Below are positions 27,369 to 36,467 of a stretch of 64,000 nt of DNA, piece after piece. Where the stretch lies: the NCBI GenBank assembly GCA_017448245.1, contig JAFSLV010000011.1, positions 1 to 64,000 on the forward strand. The letters are read 5' to 3'. The notes under the pieces are model-generated. The model was not told the origin of the DNA. It ran no database searches and saw nothing but the letters and a program-made list of their open reading frames with translations. Each line of letters starts with the position of its first letter. Positions within the stretch are counted from its first letter, which is position 1. The translations under genes and the position numbers were made by a program. Source of the stretch: Lachnospiraceae bacterium (GTDB lineage Bacteria; Bacillota; Clostridia; Lachnospirales; Lachnospiraceae).

Positions 27369-28322
27369 GTGTTTGATTTTGAGAGACCCAATATTGAAGT
27401 TGCTGAGATTTCCGAAGACAAGAAGTACGGCAGATTTATCGTAGAGCCCTTAGAGCGCGGTTATGGTACGACGCTGGGCAACAGCCTGCGCCGCATCATG
27501 CTGTCCTCTCTGCCCGGAAGTGCGGTCAGCCAGGTCAAGATCGAAGGGGTGGAGCATGAATTCACTTCGATTCCCGGCGTCAAAGAGGACGTGACGGAGA
27601 TCATCCTGAACATCAAGGATCTCGCCATCCGCAATAATTCTTCGGACAGCGATATTAAAACGGCATTTATCGAGTACAGCGGGGAGGGCGTTGTGCATGC
27701 GTCCGATATCAAGGCGGACCAGGATATCGAGATCCTCAATCCGGATCTCGTCATCGCCAACCTGTCCGGCAAGAATGCCAAGCTCAGAATGGAACTGACG
27801 ATTACGGGGGGCAGAGGCTATGTGAGCGCGGACCGCAACAAGACCGACGATATGTCGATCGGCGTGATCGCAATCGACTCGATCTACACTCCGGTGGAGC
27901 GTGTCAACATCATGGTCGAGGATACCCGTGTCGGCCAGGTCACGGACTTTGACAAGCTGACGATGGATGTCTACACCAACGGCGCACTCAGCCCCGACGA
28001 GGCGGTGAGCCTTGCGGCAAAGGTGCTGAGCGAGCATCTGAGCCTCTTTATCGATCTGAGCGAGAACGCCAGGACCGCGGAGGTCATGATCGAGAAGGAG
28101 TCCAACGAAAAAGAAAAGGTCCTCGAGATGTCGATCGACGAGCTGGAGCTATCGGTACGGTCCTTCAACTGCCTCAAGCGCGCGGGGATCAATACCGTCG
28201 AGGAGCTGACCAGCAAGACGAGCGAGGATATGATGAAGGTACGCAACTTAGGGCGCAAATCCCTCGAAGAGGTGCTCGAAAAACTGAAGGAACTGGGCCT
28301 TTCGCTCAGGGCGGGGGAATAA
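27369..28322 (+). CDS. rpoA: RNA polymerase alpha subunit
   Basis: The 317-aa protein starts from GTG and has the N-terminal dimerisation domain ([20 protein letters not shown]) and the C-terminal domain ([20 protein letters not shown]) that binds UP elements and activators. It is of normal length. GGGAGGTAG precedes the start. Confidence 0.98.
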   Translation: MFDFERPNIEVAEISEDKKYGRFIVEPLERGYGTTLGNSLRRIMLSSLPGSAVSQVKIEGVEHEFTSIPGVKEDVTEIILNIKDLAIRNNSSDSDIKTAFIEYSGEGVVHASDIKADQDIEILNPDLVIANLSGKNAKLRMELTITGGRGYVSADRNKTDDMSIGVIAIDSIYTPVERVNIMVEDTRVGQVTDFDKLTMDVYTNGALSPDEAVSLAAKVLSEHLSLFIDLSENARTAEVMIEKESNEKEKVLEMSIDELELSVRSFNCLKRAGINTVEELTSKTSEDMMKVRNLGRKSLEEVLEKLKELGLSLRAGE

Positions 28323-28397
28323 GCCAAAGCCCCCTCATAAGACGCATGCCGACGCCGTTACGGGTCGATTCGATGCGAAGAAAGGAAGATAAGGATT

Positions 28398-29018
28398 ATG
28401 GCATCTTACAGGAAGTTAGGAAAAGCAGGTAAGCCGAGAAAGGCATTGTTGAGAAACCAGGTCACGCATCTGTTGTATCACGGCGAGATCGTGACGACGG
28501 AGACGAGGGCCAAGGAAGTGCGCAGAATCGCGGAGCATCTTGTGACGCTGGGCATTCGTGAAAAGGACAGTACCGAAAAGGTTACGGTGTCCGTGAAGGT
28601 GCCCAAGAAGGACGCTTCGGGCAAGCGCGTGAGACAGATCGTGGACAAGAACGACCGCACGAAGGTGCTCTCCGAGACCACCCGTGACAAGGACGGCAAG
28701 CCCTTCAAGAGAGAGGGTGATCTTGCCAACGGCATCACGGTCGGCGTATTTGAAACGGTGGAAAAGGAAGTGACGAAGGATCTGCCGGGCAGACTCCATG
28801 CACGCAGGCAGATGCGCCAGTTCCTCTATCCCGTCACCGAGGTGCCCGCGGAACTCAAGGGCCGTAAGAAGGCGACCAAAAAGATCGATCTGACCGACAA
28901 GATCTTTGACGAATATGCGCAAAAGTATGCAAACCGCAGCGGCGGCTATACGAGACTGACCAAGATCGGGCCGCGCAAGGGTGATGCCGCGATGATGGTA
29001 AAGTTAGAGATGGTATGA
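28398..29018 (+). CDS. rplQ: 50S ribosomal protein L17 with a large insertion
   Basis: L17 lines the tunnel exit and is usually 115-130 aa; this one is 206. The N-terminal core (MASYRKLGKAGKPRKALLRN through LVTLGIRE) and the C-terminal core (FDEYAQKYANRSGGYTRLTK) are standard. Between them, from about residue 55 to 155, lies a charged, Lys/Asp-rich insertion (for example VSVKVPKKDASGKRVRQIVD and RDKDGKPFKREGDLANGITV) in place of the short linker. The frame is open throughout, so the insertion is not an error. It is the last gene of the superoperon. Confidence 0.94.
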   Translation: MASYRKLGKAGKPRKALLRNQVTHLLYHGEIVTTETRAKEVRRIAEHLVTLGIREKDSTEKVTVSVKVPKKDASGKRVRQIVDKNDRTKVLSETTRDKDGKPFKREGDLANGITVGVFETVEKEVTKDLPGRLHARRQMRQFLYPVTEVPAELKGRKKATKKIDLTDKIFDEYAQKYANRSGGYTRLTKIGPRKGDAAMMVKLEMV

Positions 29019-29076
29019 TACGGAGACCGGTGTTACGCGCATAGCTTCCTTATCATACAGCTGCCAGGCAGTACAC

Positions 29077-29106
29077 AGGACGTATGTATCATACGTCCTT
29101 TTTTTC
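29077..29106 (+). terminator. terminator of the ribosomal superoperon
   Basis: Perfect 10-base arms AGGACGTATG (29077-29086) and CATACGTCCT (29090-29099) with a TAT loop are followed by a T run through 29106. Confidence 0.92.
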
Positions 29107-29119
29107 TATCAGGTGTGAC

Positions 29120-29965
29120 ATGGTTACGGCAAAGGAGCTGACATTTGAATATATCCGGCGCGATGCGGACGGCAACCCGAAAGGAACGGTGCGGGCGGTC
29201 GATGCGCTCTCGCTTCATGTGAAGAAGGGTCAGTTCATCGCGATCGTCGGTCATAACGGGAGCGGCAAGTCCACCTTTGCGAGGCTCCTCAATGTGCTGC
29301 TCGCGCCGGCGGAGGGCACTGTCTTTATCGACGGCATGGATACGAGGGATGAGTCAAAGCTCCTCGATATCCGCATGACCTGCGGTATGGTGTTCCAGAA
29401 CCCCGACAACCAGATCATCGGACAGGTGGTCGAGGAGGATGTGGCCTTCGGGCCGGAAAATATGGGCGTGCCGACGGAAGAGATCCGCGCACGCGTGGAT
29501 GACGCACTCAGGACGGTCGGCATGTATGAAAAAAGGGAAGCGTCACCCAACAAGCTCTCCGGAGGACAAAAGCAGCGCGTGTCGATCGCGGGCGTGATCG
29601 CGATGCATCCGAAATGCATCGTGCTCGATGAACCGACGGCGATGCTCGATCCGAAGGGGCGCGAGGAGGTGTTGAAGGCAGCGCATATGCTCAACCGCAA
29701 GGAGCAGATCACGATCATTCTGATCACGCACCACATGGAAGAAACGGTGGATGCGGACCGGATCTTTGTCATGGACAAAGGCCGCATTGCCATGGATGGC
29801 ACGCCGGAGGAGATTTTTTCCAGGCCCGGTCAACTGAAGGAGCTGCATCTGTCCCTGCCGCAGGCGACGGAGCTGGGTGAAGCCCTTAAGGAAAGAGGTG
29901 TTGCGCTGGACACGCGGGTATTGAAGCCCGCACAGCTGGTGGAGGCATTATGTCGATTGCGTTAG
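29120..29965 (+). CDS. ecfA1: ECF transporter ATPase EcfA1
   Basis: The 281-aa ABC ATPase is one of the two energising subunits of energy-coupling factor transporters for vitamins and metals. It has Walker A GHNGSGKST (residues 44-52), the Q-loop VFQNPDNQI, signature LSGGQKQRV and Walker B CIVLDEPTAMLD. QNPDNQ in the Q-loop is typical of EcfA1. The start at 29120 gives the normal N-terminus; it is close behind the rplQ terminator, whose T run it nearly touches, so some read-through may supply transcription. It overlaps ecfA2 by 16 bases. No substrate-binding S component is nearby, as expected for a shared (group II) module. Confidence 0.95.
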   Translation: MVTAKELTFEYIRRDADGNPKGTVRAVDALSLHVKKGQFIAIVGHNGSGKSTFARLLNVLLAPAEGTVFIDGMDTRDESKLLDIRMTCGMVFQNPDNQIIGQVVEEDVAFGPENMGVPTEEIRARVDDALRTVGMYEKREASPNKLSGGQKQRVSIAGVIAMHPKCIVLDEPTAMLDPKGREEVLKAAHMLNRKEQITIILITHHMEETVDADRIFVMDKGRIAMDGTPEEIFSRPGQLKELHLSLPQATELGEALKERGVALDTRVLKPAQLVEALCRLR

Positions 29966-30810
29966 AGCACGCATCCTATATCTATGACAAGGGAAGCGCC
30001 ATGGCACATGAGGCACTTCGTGACGTCACGCTCGAAATCGCGGACGGAACGTTTGCGGGACTCATCGGCCATACGGGGAGCGGCAAGTCGACACTCGTGC
30101 AGCTGCTCAACGGCCTGCTGGTGCCGACCTCGGGACGCGTATTGTACGACGGGAGAGATATTGCCGATGCAGCCGTCAGGAAGCGGGAGCTGCGTGCAAA
30201 GGTCGGCCTGGTCTTCCAGTATCCGGAGCACCAGCTTTTTGAAGCGGACGTATTGAGCGACGTGATGTTCGGCCCGAGGAACCTCGGGCTCGACAAAGAG
30301 GAGGCGAGGCGGCGCGCCGGAGCTGCGCTTGAGCTGGTGGGCATCGATGAGACCGTTTACGAGCAGTCGCCCTTTGACCTGTCGGGCGGACAAAAAAGAC
30401 GTGTCGCGATCGCCGGAGTGATCGCGATGGAGCCGCGGGTGCTGATACTGGATGAACCGACGGCGGGGCTCGACCCGCAGGGACGGGAAGAGATCCTTTC
30501 ACTGATCCGCTCGCTCCATCAGGCAAGCGGTATGACCGTCATCCTCGTGTCACACAGCATGGAGGATGTGGCACGGTTTGTGGAGCGGATCATCGTGATG
30601 AATCACGGAAGTGTCTTTGCGGACGGAACACCGGCAGAGGTTTTTTCGCGGGCGACGGAGCTGAAAGAAATCGGACTCGCACCGCCTGCTGTCACGGAAA
30701 TCTGTCGCATGTTAAAGGAACAGGGGTGGGATGTCCGCACGGACGTGACAACGGTGGAAGAGGCGCTGGAGACGATTCTTTCCGGGCTGGCTCACCGTTC
30801 ACCCGCATAA
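29950..30810 (+). CDS. ecfA2: ECF transporter ATPase EcfA2
   Basis: The 286-aa partner ATPase has Walker A GHTGSGKST (residues 40-48), Q-loop VFQYPEHQLFE, signature LSGGQKRRV and Walker B VLILDEPTAGLD. QYPEHQLF is characteristic of EcfA2. It forms a heterodimer with EcfA1 beneath EcfT. The gene overlaps ecfA1 and is followed by ecfT after 12 bases. Confidence 0.95.
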   Translation: MSIALEHASYIYDKGSAMAHEALRDVTLEIADGTFAGLIGHTGSGKSTLVQLLNGLLVPTSGRVLYDGRDIADAAVRKRELRAKVGLVFQYPEHQLFEADVLSDVMFGPRNLGLDKEEARRRAGAALELVGIDETVYEQSPFDLSGGQKRRVAIAGVIAMEPRVLILDEPTAGLDPQGREEILSLIRSLHQASGMTVILVSHSMEDVARFVERIIVMNHGSVFADGTPAEVFSRATELKEIGLAPPAVTEICRMLKEQGWDVRTDVTTVEEALETILSGLAHRSPA

Positions 30811-30822
30811 GGAAGAGGACCG

Positions 30823-31620
30823 GTGCACGCGATTACGATCGGACAATATTATCAGGCATCCTCCGTTCTGCACCGGCTGGACCCGCGGGTCAAGCTGATG
30901 GGGACGCTGGCTTTTATCATCATTTTGTTTTTTGCGGACAGCTTTTACGCGTATGCGCTGGCCGCCGGGTTTCTGTTTGCCATGATCGGCCTCTCTACCG
31001 TGCCCGTGGGGATGATTCTGCGCGGGATGCGTGCGGTGCTGATGCTTTTGCTGATCACGGTGCTCTTCAATCTGTTTCTGACACCGGGGGAAGAGGTGTT
31101 TCGCTTTTCTGTTTTAAAAATCACGAAGGAAGGCATCGACATGGCCGTGATGATGGCCATGCGGCTCTTCATGCTGGTTGCGGCATCGAGCGTTTTGACC
31201 CTGACAACCACGCCGCAGAAGCTCACGGACGCGATCGAGCACGTGATGAAACCGCTGAAACTCTTTCGTGTTCCGGTGCATGCAATCGCCATGATGATGT
31301 CGATTGCGCTGCGCTTTATCCCGATCCTTGCGGAGGAGACAGACAAGATCATGAAGGCGCAGATGGCAAGGGGGGCGTCCTTTGACGAAGGCAATATCTT
31401 CCGTCGTGCAAAGAGCCTGATTCCGGTACTGGTGCCGCTCTTTGTATCCTCCTTCCGGCGGGCGTCGGATCTGGCGCTTGCGATGGAGGCCAGATGTTAT
31501 CACGGAGGGGAAGGCCGCACACGCATGAAGCCGCTCAGATACGAAATGCGGGACGCCGCTGCCTGTCTGGTGCTGCTGCTGTTTCTGGGCGGAATGATCG
31601 CACTGATCGTGCTGTTTTGA
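30823..31620 (+). CDS. ecfT: ECF transporter transmembrane protein EcfT
   Basis: The 265-aa membrane protein starts from GTG after GGAAGAGG. It has LHRLDPRVKLMGTLAFIIIL at the N-terminus and the coupling motif AQMARGASF in the C-terminal helices, the Ala-Arg-Gly signature that contacts the ATPases; a second one is usually ARG/SRG-like. About six membrane segments are visible. It joins EcfA1/A2 to interchangeable S components. Confidence 0.93.
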   Translation: MHAITIGQYYQASSVLHRLDPRVKLMGTLAFIIILFFADSFYAYALAAGFLFAMIGLSTVPVGMILRGMRAVLMLLLITVLFNLFLTPGEEVFRFSVLKITKEGIDMAVMMAMRLFMLVAASSVLTLTTTPQKLTDAIEHVMKPLKLFRVPVHAIAMMMSIALRFIPILAEETDKIMKAQMARGASFDEGNIFRRAKSLIPVLVPLFVSSFRRASDLALAMEARCYHGGEGRTRMKPLRYEMRDAAACLVLLLFLGGMIALIVLF

Positions 31621-31680
31621 GATAAAGAACTGACAAAAGTCACTGACTGCACCGGCACCGCGTATCATAAGGAGAACGGT

Positions 31681-32418
31681 ATGAGAAGAATACTGCTGAC
31701 GATTGCCTATGACGGCACGGATTTTCACGGCTTTGCGTTTCAGGAGGGCGTACGCACCGTGGAAGGCGAGATCGCGCATGCGGTCAAAGCGATCACCGGA
31801 GAGACGCCGGAGATCATCGGCGCGTCCAGAACGGATACCGGCGTGCATGCGTACGGCAATCTCGCGACCTTTGATACGGAAACATCGATCGAAGCGGAGC
31901 GCTTTCCGTATGCGCTCAACAGTGCGCTGCCCGAGGATGTGCGCATCGTGCATGCCGAGGAGGTGCCTGTGCAGTTTCATCCGCGCGGCACGGGATGGAA
32001 AAAGACCTATGAGTACCGCATCCTCAATACGCCGTGGCCGGATCCCGTGCGCAGACGTACCACCTGTCATATGCGCGCACCGCTTGATGTGGAGGCGATG
32101 GATGCGGCGGCGAGGCATCTGCGGGGGACCCATGATTTTACGTCCTTTTGTTCCGCACAGGCGCTTTCGCCCACGAGGGAGCGAACGATCTATGAGATCG
32201 GCGTGACAAAGGAGGAGGATCTGGTCACGATCCGCGTAACGGGATCGGGCTTTTTATATCATATGGTGCGCATCATCGCGGGCACTCTCATCGATGTCGG
32301 ACGGGGCAGGGATACACCGGAGGACGTGCGGATGATTCTGGAGGCCAAAGACCGCGCGGCGGCAGGAAAAACCGCGGAACCGCAGGGGCTCTTTCTGATG
32401 GGATATACGAGGGACTGA
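31681..32418 (+). CDS. truA: tRNA pseudouridine(38-40) synthase TruA
   Basis: The 245-aa enzyme isomerises uridines 38-40 in the anticodon stem of many tRNAs. The catalytic Asp is in GASRTDTGVHAYGN (about residue 57), and FTSFCSAQ and GSGFLYHMVRIIAGTLIDVG are the family motifs. AAGGAGA precedes the ATG. The ecfA1-ecfA2-ecfT-truA order is common in Firmicutes. Confidence 0.96.
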   Translation: MRRILLTIAYDGTDFHGFAFQEGVRTVEGEIAHAVKAITGETPEIIGASRTDTGVHAYGNLATFDTETSIEAERFPYALNSALPEDVRIVHAEEVPVQFHPRGTGWKKTYEYRILNTPWPDPVRRRTTCHMRAPLDVEAMDAAARHLRGTHDFTSFCSAQALSPTRERTIYEIGVTKEEDLVTIRVTGSGFLYHMVRIIAGTLIDVGRGRDTPEDVRMILEAKDRAAAGKTAEPQGLFLMGYTRD

Positions 32419-32456
32419 ACGGGAACGGACGCGAAACGAACACCGGAGGAAGGATT

Positions 32457-34400
32457 ATGCATAACGGATTCTTGAAAGTGGCGGCTGTGACGCCGGATGT
32501 AAGGGTTGCGGATGTGGCATACAACGTGGAGCATATCATCCGCAGGATTGACGAGGCCTCCTTACTCGGAGCAAAGATCATCGTGTTTCCCGAACTGTGC
32601 ATCACGGGTTACACCTGCGGCGATCTCTTTTTCCAGCACACGCTTTTGCAGGCGGCGGAGGAAGGACTGATCGCCGTCATGCGCTTTCTGGAAAAGAGCG
32701 GATCGGACGCGGTGGTCTTTGTGGGACTGCCGATGGAGATGGACGGCAAGCTCTATAATGTCGCTGCGGCCATCCAGTCCGGCAAGCTTCTCGGGCTGAT
32801 TCCCAAGCAGCAGATTCCGGATTATGCGGAGCACAACGAAGTCAGATATTTTACCCGCGGCAACGACGCACCGGTGCCCGTCGAGATCGGCGGCGATGTG
32901 GTGCCTTTCGGCACGCGGACCATCATCGATGCGAGCGCGACGATTCCCGGACTCATGATCGGCTGTGAGATCTGCGAGGATGCATGGGTGCCCGAGGGGT
33001 CACATCTTGCGCTGGCCAAAGTCGGCGCCACCGTGATCGTCAATCTGAGCGCCTCCCCGGAGGCGGCCGGCAAAAACGAATACCGGAGAGATCTCATAAA
33101 GAGCATCAGCGCCCGTCTGATCGCGGGATACATCTATACGTCCGCGGGGCAGGGCGAATCGACGACGGACGAGATCTTTTCCGCACACCGTATGATTGCG
33201 GAGAACGGCGTGATGCTTGAAGAAAGCGATACCCTGTGCAACGGCATCACGATCAGCGAGATCGACATCGAGCGTCTGCGCAACGGAAGAGCGAGAATGA
33301 CGGGATATGAGTGTCTGTCCTGTGCGGATGACACCTACCATCGCGCAATCATTTCTTTTGCAAGAGAGGAAACGCAGCTGACGAGAAAGATCCCCGCGCA
33401 TGTTTTTTTGCCCGAAGGCGAAGAAGAATTAAAGAAGCGCACGGAGAGAGTACTGGAGATCCAGGCGCTCGGACTCAAAAAACGTATGGAGCATACCGGC
33501 TGTAAAAAGGCCGTCATCGGTCTTTCCGGAGGGCTCGATTCGACGCTGGCGCTGCTCGTGACCTTACGGACGTACCGGATGCTTTCGTATGATCCGGCGG
33601 ACATCCTCTGTATCTCGATGCCTGCGGAGGCAACGAGTCAAAGAACAAAAGACAATGCGCAAAGACTCGCTTGTGCCTGCGGTGTCACGTTCAGGGAGAT
33701 TCCGATCCGGGACGCGGTAGATGCGCATCTCAAGGATATCGGACATGCAGGCGACACGCATGATACGACATATGAAAACGCGCAGGCCAGGGAACGCACG
33801 CAGATCCTGATGGACACGGCCAATGCGGAGCAGGCGCTTGTCGTCGGCACGGGGGATCTCTCTGAACTCGCACTCGGATGGTGCACCTATAACGGCGACC
33901 AGATGTCGATGTACGGGGTCAATGCCTCCGTTCCGAAGACACTCGTGCGCGCGATTGTGACGGTATGTGCAAAGGATGCCGCCACGCGGGAACTGCGCGA
34001 GGTTCTTACGGACATCGCCGATACGCCGGTGTCGCCGGAGCTCGTTCCGCAGTCAGAAGGACAGATGCAGAAGACGGAGGAACTCATCGGACCGTACGAG
34101 CTGCATGATTTCTTTTTGTACCACATGCTGCGCCTGTCCTTTACACCGGAAAAGATCTTTCGTCTGGCAAAGAGTGCGTTTTCCGGCCGGAACGGCGCGC
34201 CGCATTACGATGCGGCAACGATAAAGCGCTGGATGCTCGTGTTTTACCGGAGGTTTTTTGCGCAGCAGTTTAAACGCAGCGCCATGCCGGACGGGGCCGG
34301 GACCGGCAGTGTGTCGTTGTCTCCGAGAAAGGGAGCCAAGCTGCCTTCGGATGCGGCGGGCAGACTATGGATCGAGGAAGCAGAGGCATTGAACGTATAA
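32457..34400 (+). CDS. nadE: glutamine-dependent NAD+ synthetase
   Basis: The 647-aa bifunctional enzyme makes NAD+ from nicotinate adenine dinucleotide, ATP and glutamine. The N-terminal nitrilase-type glutaminase has its Glu in VFPELCITGYTCGDLF (Glu46), Lys in IPKQQIPDY (about 117) and Cys in EICEDAW (about 173). The C-terminal synthetase has the PP-loop GLSGGLDSTLALLV (about residue 355). The length is normal for the long bacterial form. GGAGGAAGG precedes the start. It converges on dapF with 6 bases between stops and no terminator. Confidence 0.96.
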   Translation: MHNGFLKVAAVTPDVRVADVAYNVEHIIRRIDEASLLGAKIIVFPELCITGYTCGDLFFQHTLLQAAEEGLIAVMRFLEKSGSDAVVFVGLPMEMDGKLYNVAAAIQSGKLLGLIPKQQIPDYAEHNEVRYFTRGNDAPVPVEIGGDVVPFGTRTIIDASATIPGLMIGCEICEDAWVPEGSHLALAKVGATVIVNLSASPEAAGKNEYRRDLIKSISARLIAGYIYTSAGQGESTTDEIFSAHRMIAENGVMLEESDTLCNGITISEIDIERLRNGRARMTGYECLSCADDTYHRAIISFAREETQLTRKIPAHVFLPEGEEELKKRTERVLEIQALGLKKRMEHTGCKKAVIGLSGGLDSTLALLVTLRTYRMLSYDPADILCISMPAEATSQRTKDNAQRLACACGVTFREIPIRDAVDAHLKDIGHAGDTHDTTYENAQARERTQILMDTANAEQALVVGTGDLSELALGWCTYNGDQMSMYGVNASVPKTLVRAIVTVCAKDAATRELREVLTDIADTPVSPELVPQSEGQMQKTEELIGPYELHDFFLYHMLRLSFTPEKIFRLAKSAFSGRNGAPHYDAATIKRWMLVFYRRFFAQQFKRSAMPDGAGTGSVSLSPRKGAKLPSDAAGRLWIEEAEALNV

Positions 34401-34406
34401 GAGATA

Positions 34407-35363
34407 TTACAGAAAGAGCTCGCCTTCAAAGACGGTGACGGCGGGGCCGGTCATGCAGACAACATTGTCCGCGTATTTCCAGGTGCATTCCACATCGCCG
34501 CCGCGCGTATGCACCGTGACCGTTTCTCCCGTCATGCCGGTGAGCATGCCTGCGACAGCAACCGCACAGCAGCCCGTTCCGCAGCAGAGCGTTTCGCCGG
34601 AGCCGCGTTCCCAGACACGCATACGGATGCTTGCGGAGGAATCGACGATGGCAAATTCGACGTTTACGCTTTCGGGAAAGTAGGCGTGCCGCGCAAAGCG
34701 GCTGCCGACGCCGGCCACGTCAAAGGCGTCGAGATCCGTCTCCGGCGGCAGGAATACCACCGCGTGCGGATTGCCCATGGAGACGGGCGTAAAAAAGTAG
34801 ACCATGTCCCCGAGCTCGAGAGGGCAGTAGATCAGATGCGGGGGACGGGGCGTGACCGCGCAGAACGCTGCCTCGACCACAGCAGAGGGGATCTGCACCG
34901 GAATGTCCTCGAGCGTCAGGACAGGCGCACCCATGTTGACGGTGACGGATTCCACCGGCTCTGACAAAGGCGCGTTGACACGGACCGTATGCGGCACGCG
35001 GCAGCTGACGATGTCAAAACTGTCCTTGCCCGTGAGCCTGTGGTCGCGGACGTATTTGGCAACGCAGCGCATCCCGTTGCCGCACATTTTTCCCCGGGAG
35101 CCGTCGGCGTTGTACATCATCATCTCAAAGTCGGCGATGATCGTGGGAAAGCGGCGGATAAAGATCACACCGTCCGCGCCGACACCGAAGTTGCGATTGC
35201 TCAGGGTCGTGACGAGGGTGCGCAGTTCGGGATTGATATCATCGGGAACACCGTTCCAGAGGGCACGGATGCACTCCGGTGTGCGCTCGTCGGCGATCAC
35301 GGACTCATCGAGCCAGATATACACATAATCGTTGCCGCAGCCTTGCATTTTTGCAAAATTCAT
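34407..35363 (-). CDS. dapF: diaminopimelate epimerase
   Basis: The 318-aa enzyme converts LL- to meso-diaminopimelate for lysine and peptidoglycan synthesis. The two catalytic cysteines are in MCGNGMRC (Cys94) and LCCGTGCC (about residue 260). It is longer than the usual 275-285 aa, with extra residues around 27-45 and in the middle loop (HLIYCPLELGDMVYFFTPV). MNFAKMQGCGND is the standard N-terminus, so the start is secure. AGGAG lies only one base before the ATG, too close to work normally, and the -10 ends six bases upstream, so the mRNA is predicted to be leaderless. Confidence 0.94.
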   Translation of the reverse strand: MNFAKMQGCGNDYVYIWLDESVIADERTPECIRALWNGVPDDINPELRTLVTTLSNRNFGVGADGVIFIRRFPTIIADFEMMMYNADGSRGKMCGNGMRCVAKYVRDHRLTGKDSFDIVSCRVPHTVRVNAPLSEPVESVTVNMGAPVLTLEDIPVQIPSAVVEAAFCAVTPRPPHLIYCPLELGDMVYFFTPVSMGNPHAVVFLPPETDLDAFDVAGVGSRFARHAYFPESVNVEFAIVDSSASIRMRVWERGSGETLCCGTGCCAVAVAGMLTGMTGETVTVHTRGGDVECTWKYADNVVCMTGPAVTVFEGELFL

Positions 35364-35399
35364 GCTCCTATTGTATCATATTGCGGGGGGAATGCTCAA
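35351..35399. promoter_or_regulatory. overlapping divergent promoters of dapF and metA
   Basis: For metA on the plus strand, TTGCAA (35351-35356) and TATCAT (35374-35379) are 17 bases apart. For dapF on the minus strand, TTGAGC (35399-35394) and TACAAT (35375-35370) are 18 apart, with an extended TGA before the -10. The -10 boxes overlap on opposite strands, so the two promoters should compete. Confidence 0.6.
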
Positions 35400-35401
35400 A
35401 T

Positions 35402-36367
35402 ATGCCGATCAAGATCAAGAACGATTTACCTGTCAGGGAAATTCTGGAGAGGGAAAACATCTTTGTCGTGGACGAGGACCGCGCGATCCATCAGGATATC
35501 CGTCCGCTGGAGGTGTGTATCCTCAACCTGATGCCGCTCAAGGAAGCGACGGAGCTGCAGCTTCTGCGCTCTTTGTCCAATACGCCGCTGCAGATCGACG
35601 TGTCTTTTATGTACATGTCCTCGCACGAGGCAGCGCATACGTCGATGAGTCATCTGCAGCATTTTTACCGGACGTTTGAAGAACTGAAGGACAATACCTA
35701 TGACGGGCTCATCATCACCGGTGCGCCGGTCGAGATGCTGCCCTTTGAGGAGGTGGATTACTGGGAGGAGCTGTGCCGCGTGTTCCGTTGGACGGACACA
35801 AACGTGACGAGCACCTTTCATATCTGCTGGGGCGCGCAGGCGGGCGTGTATTTCCATTACGGAATCGACAAGCGGGAGCTGAAAAAGAAGCTGTCCGGGG
35901 TCTACCATAACCGGGTGCTCAACCGGAAGGTGCCGCTCGTACGCGGATTTGATGATGACTTTCTGATGCCGCATTCCCGTTTTACGGAGACGCCCGCGGA
36001 GGAGATCCATGCGTGCGGGGATCTGCTGGTGCTCGCGGAGTCCGACGAGGCGGGCATCATGCTGTGCATGTCCGGGGACGGCCGGCGTATTTTTTCCATG
36101 GCGCATGCCGAGTATGACCGCGTGACGCTCAACGAGGAATATCTGCGTGATACCGGACGGGGGATGGAGATCGAAAAGCCCGTCGGCTATTATCCGGAGG
36201 ATGATCCGTCCAGGGAACCGCCGCTGATGTGGCGGGCCCATTGTAATACCCTCTATACCAACTGGCTCAATTATTATGTCTATCAGGCGACACCCTACCA
36301 GTGGGGGCAGATCCTCACGGAGGGCAAGCGAAAGACGGCGCGCGATGCCGTGACGGAGCCCGCGTGA
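35402..36367 (+). CDS. metA: homoserine O-acetyltransferase (MetA family)
   Basis: The 321-aa enzyme activates homoserine for methionine synthesis. The nucleophile Cys142 is in FHICWGAQAG and the His/Glu pair in FSMAHAEYDR (about 235 and 237). Glu111 in TGAPVEML is the residue reported to set acetyl-CoA rather than succinyl-CoA preference, so acetyl transfer is inferred. GGGGGGA lies 8 bases before the ATG. An in-frame start at 35279 would lie in dapF and is rejected. Confidence 0.93.
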   Translation: MPIKIKNDLPVREILERENIFVVDEDRAIHQDIRPLEVCILNLMPLKEATELQLLRSLSNTPLQIDVSFMYMSSHEAAHTSMSHLQHFYRTFEELKDNTYDGLIITGAPVEMLPFEEVDYWEELCRVFRWTDTNVTSTFHICWGAQAGVYFHYGIDKRELKKKLSGVYHNRVLNRKVPLVRGFDDDFLMPHSRFTETPAEEIHACGDLLVLAESDEAGIMLCMSGDGRRIFSMAHAEYDRVTLNEEYLRDTGRGMEIEKPVGYYPEDDPSREPPLMWRAHCNTLYTNWLNYYVYQATPYQWGQILTEGKRKTARDAVTEPA

Positions 36368-36375
36368 GCGTCCCC

Positions 36376-36446
36376 TTGACACGCATTTCAGGGGTGGTAA
36401 AATAGAAGGGTGCTTTTGATTTTGCACAATCAGTTGCGTACGCAAC
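36376..36446 (+). promoter_or_regulatory. promoter and 14-bp palindrome before the giant activase gene
   Basis: TTGACA (36376-36381) and TAAAAT (36398-36403) are 16 bases apart. Downstream, in the leader, GTTGCGTACGCAAC (36433-36446) is a perfect palindrome flanked by partly matching TTGCAC and GTGCGAA. It could be an operator acting as a roadblock. Confidence 0.55.
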
Positions 36447-36467
36447 AGTGCGAAAGCCGGGAGAGGT

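Noticed and set aside
35364-35401. Possible SAM riboswitch before metA
   Set aside because: The gap between dapF and metA is only 38 bases and fully used by the two promoters.
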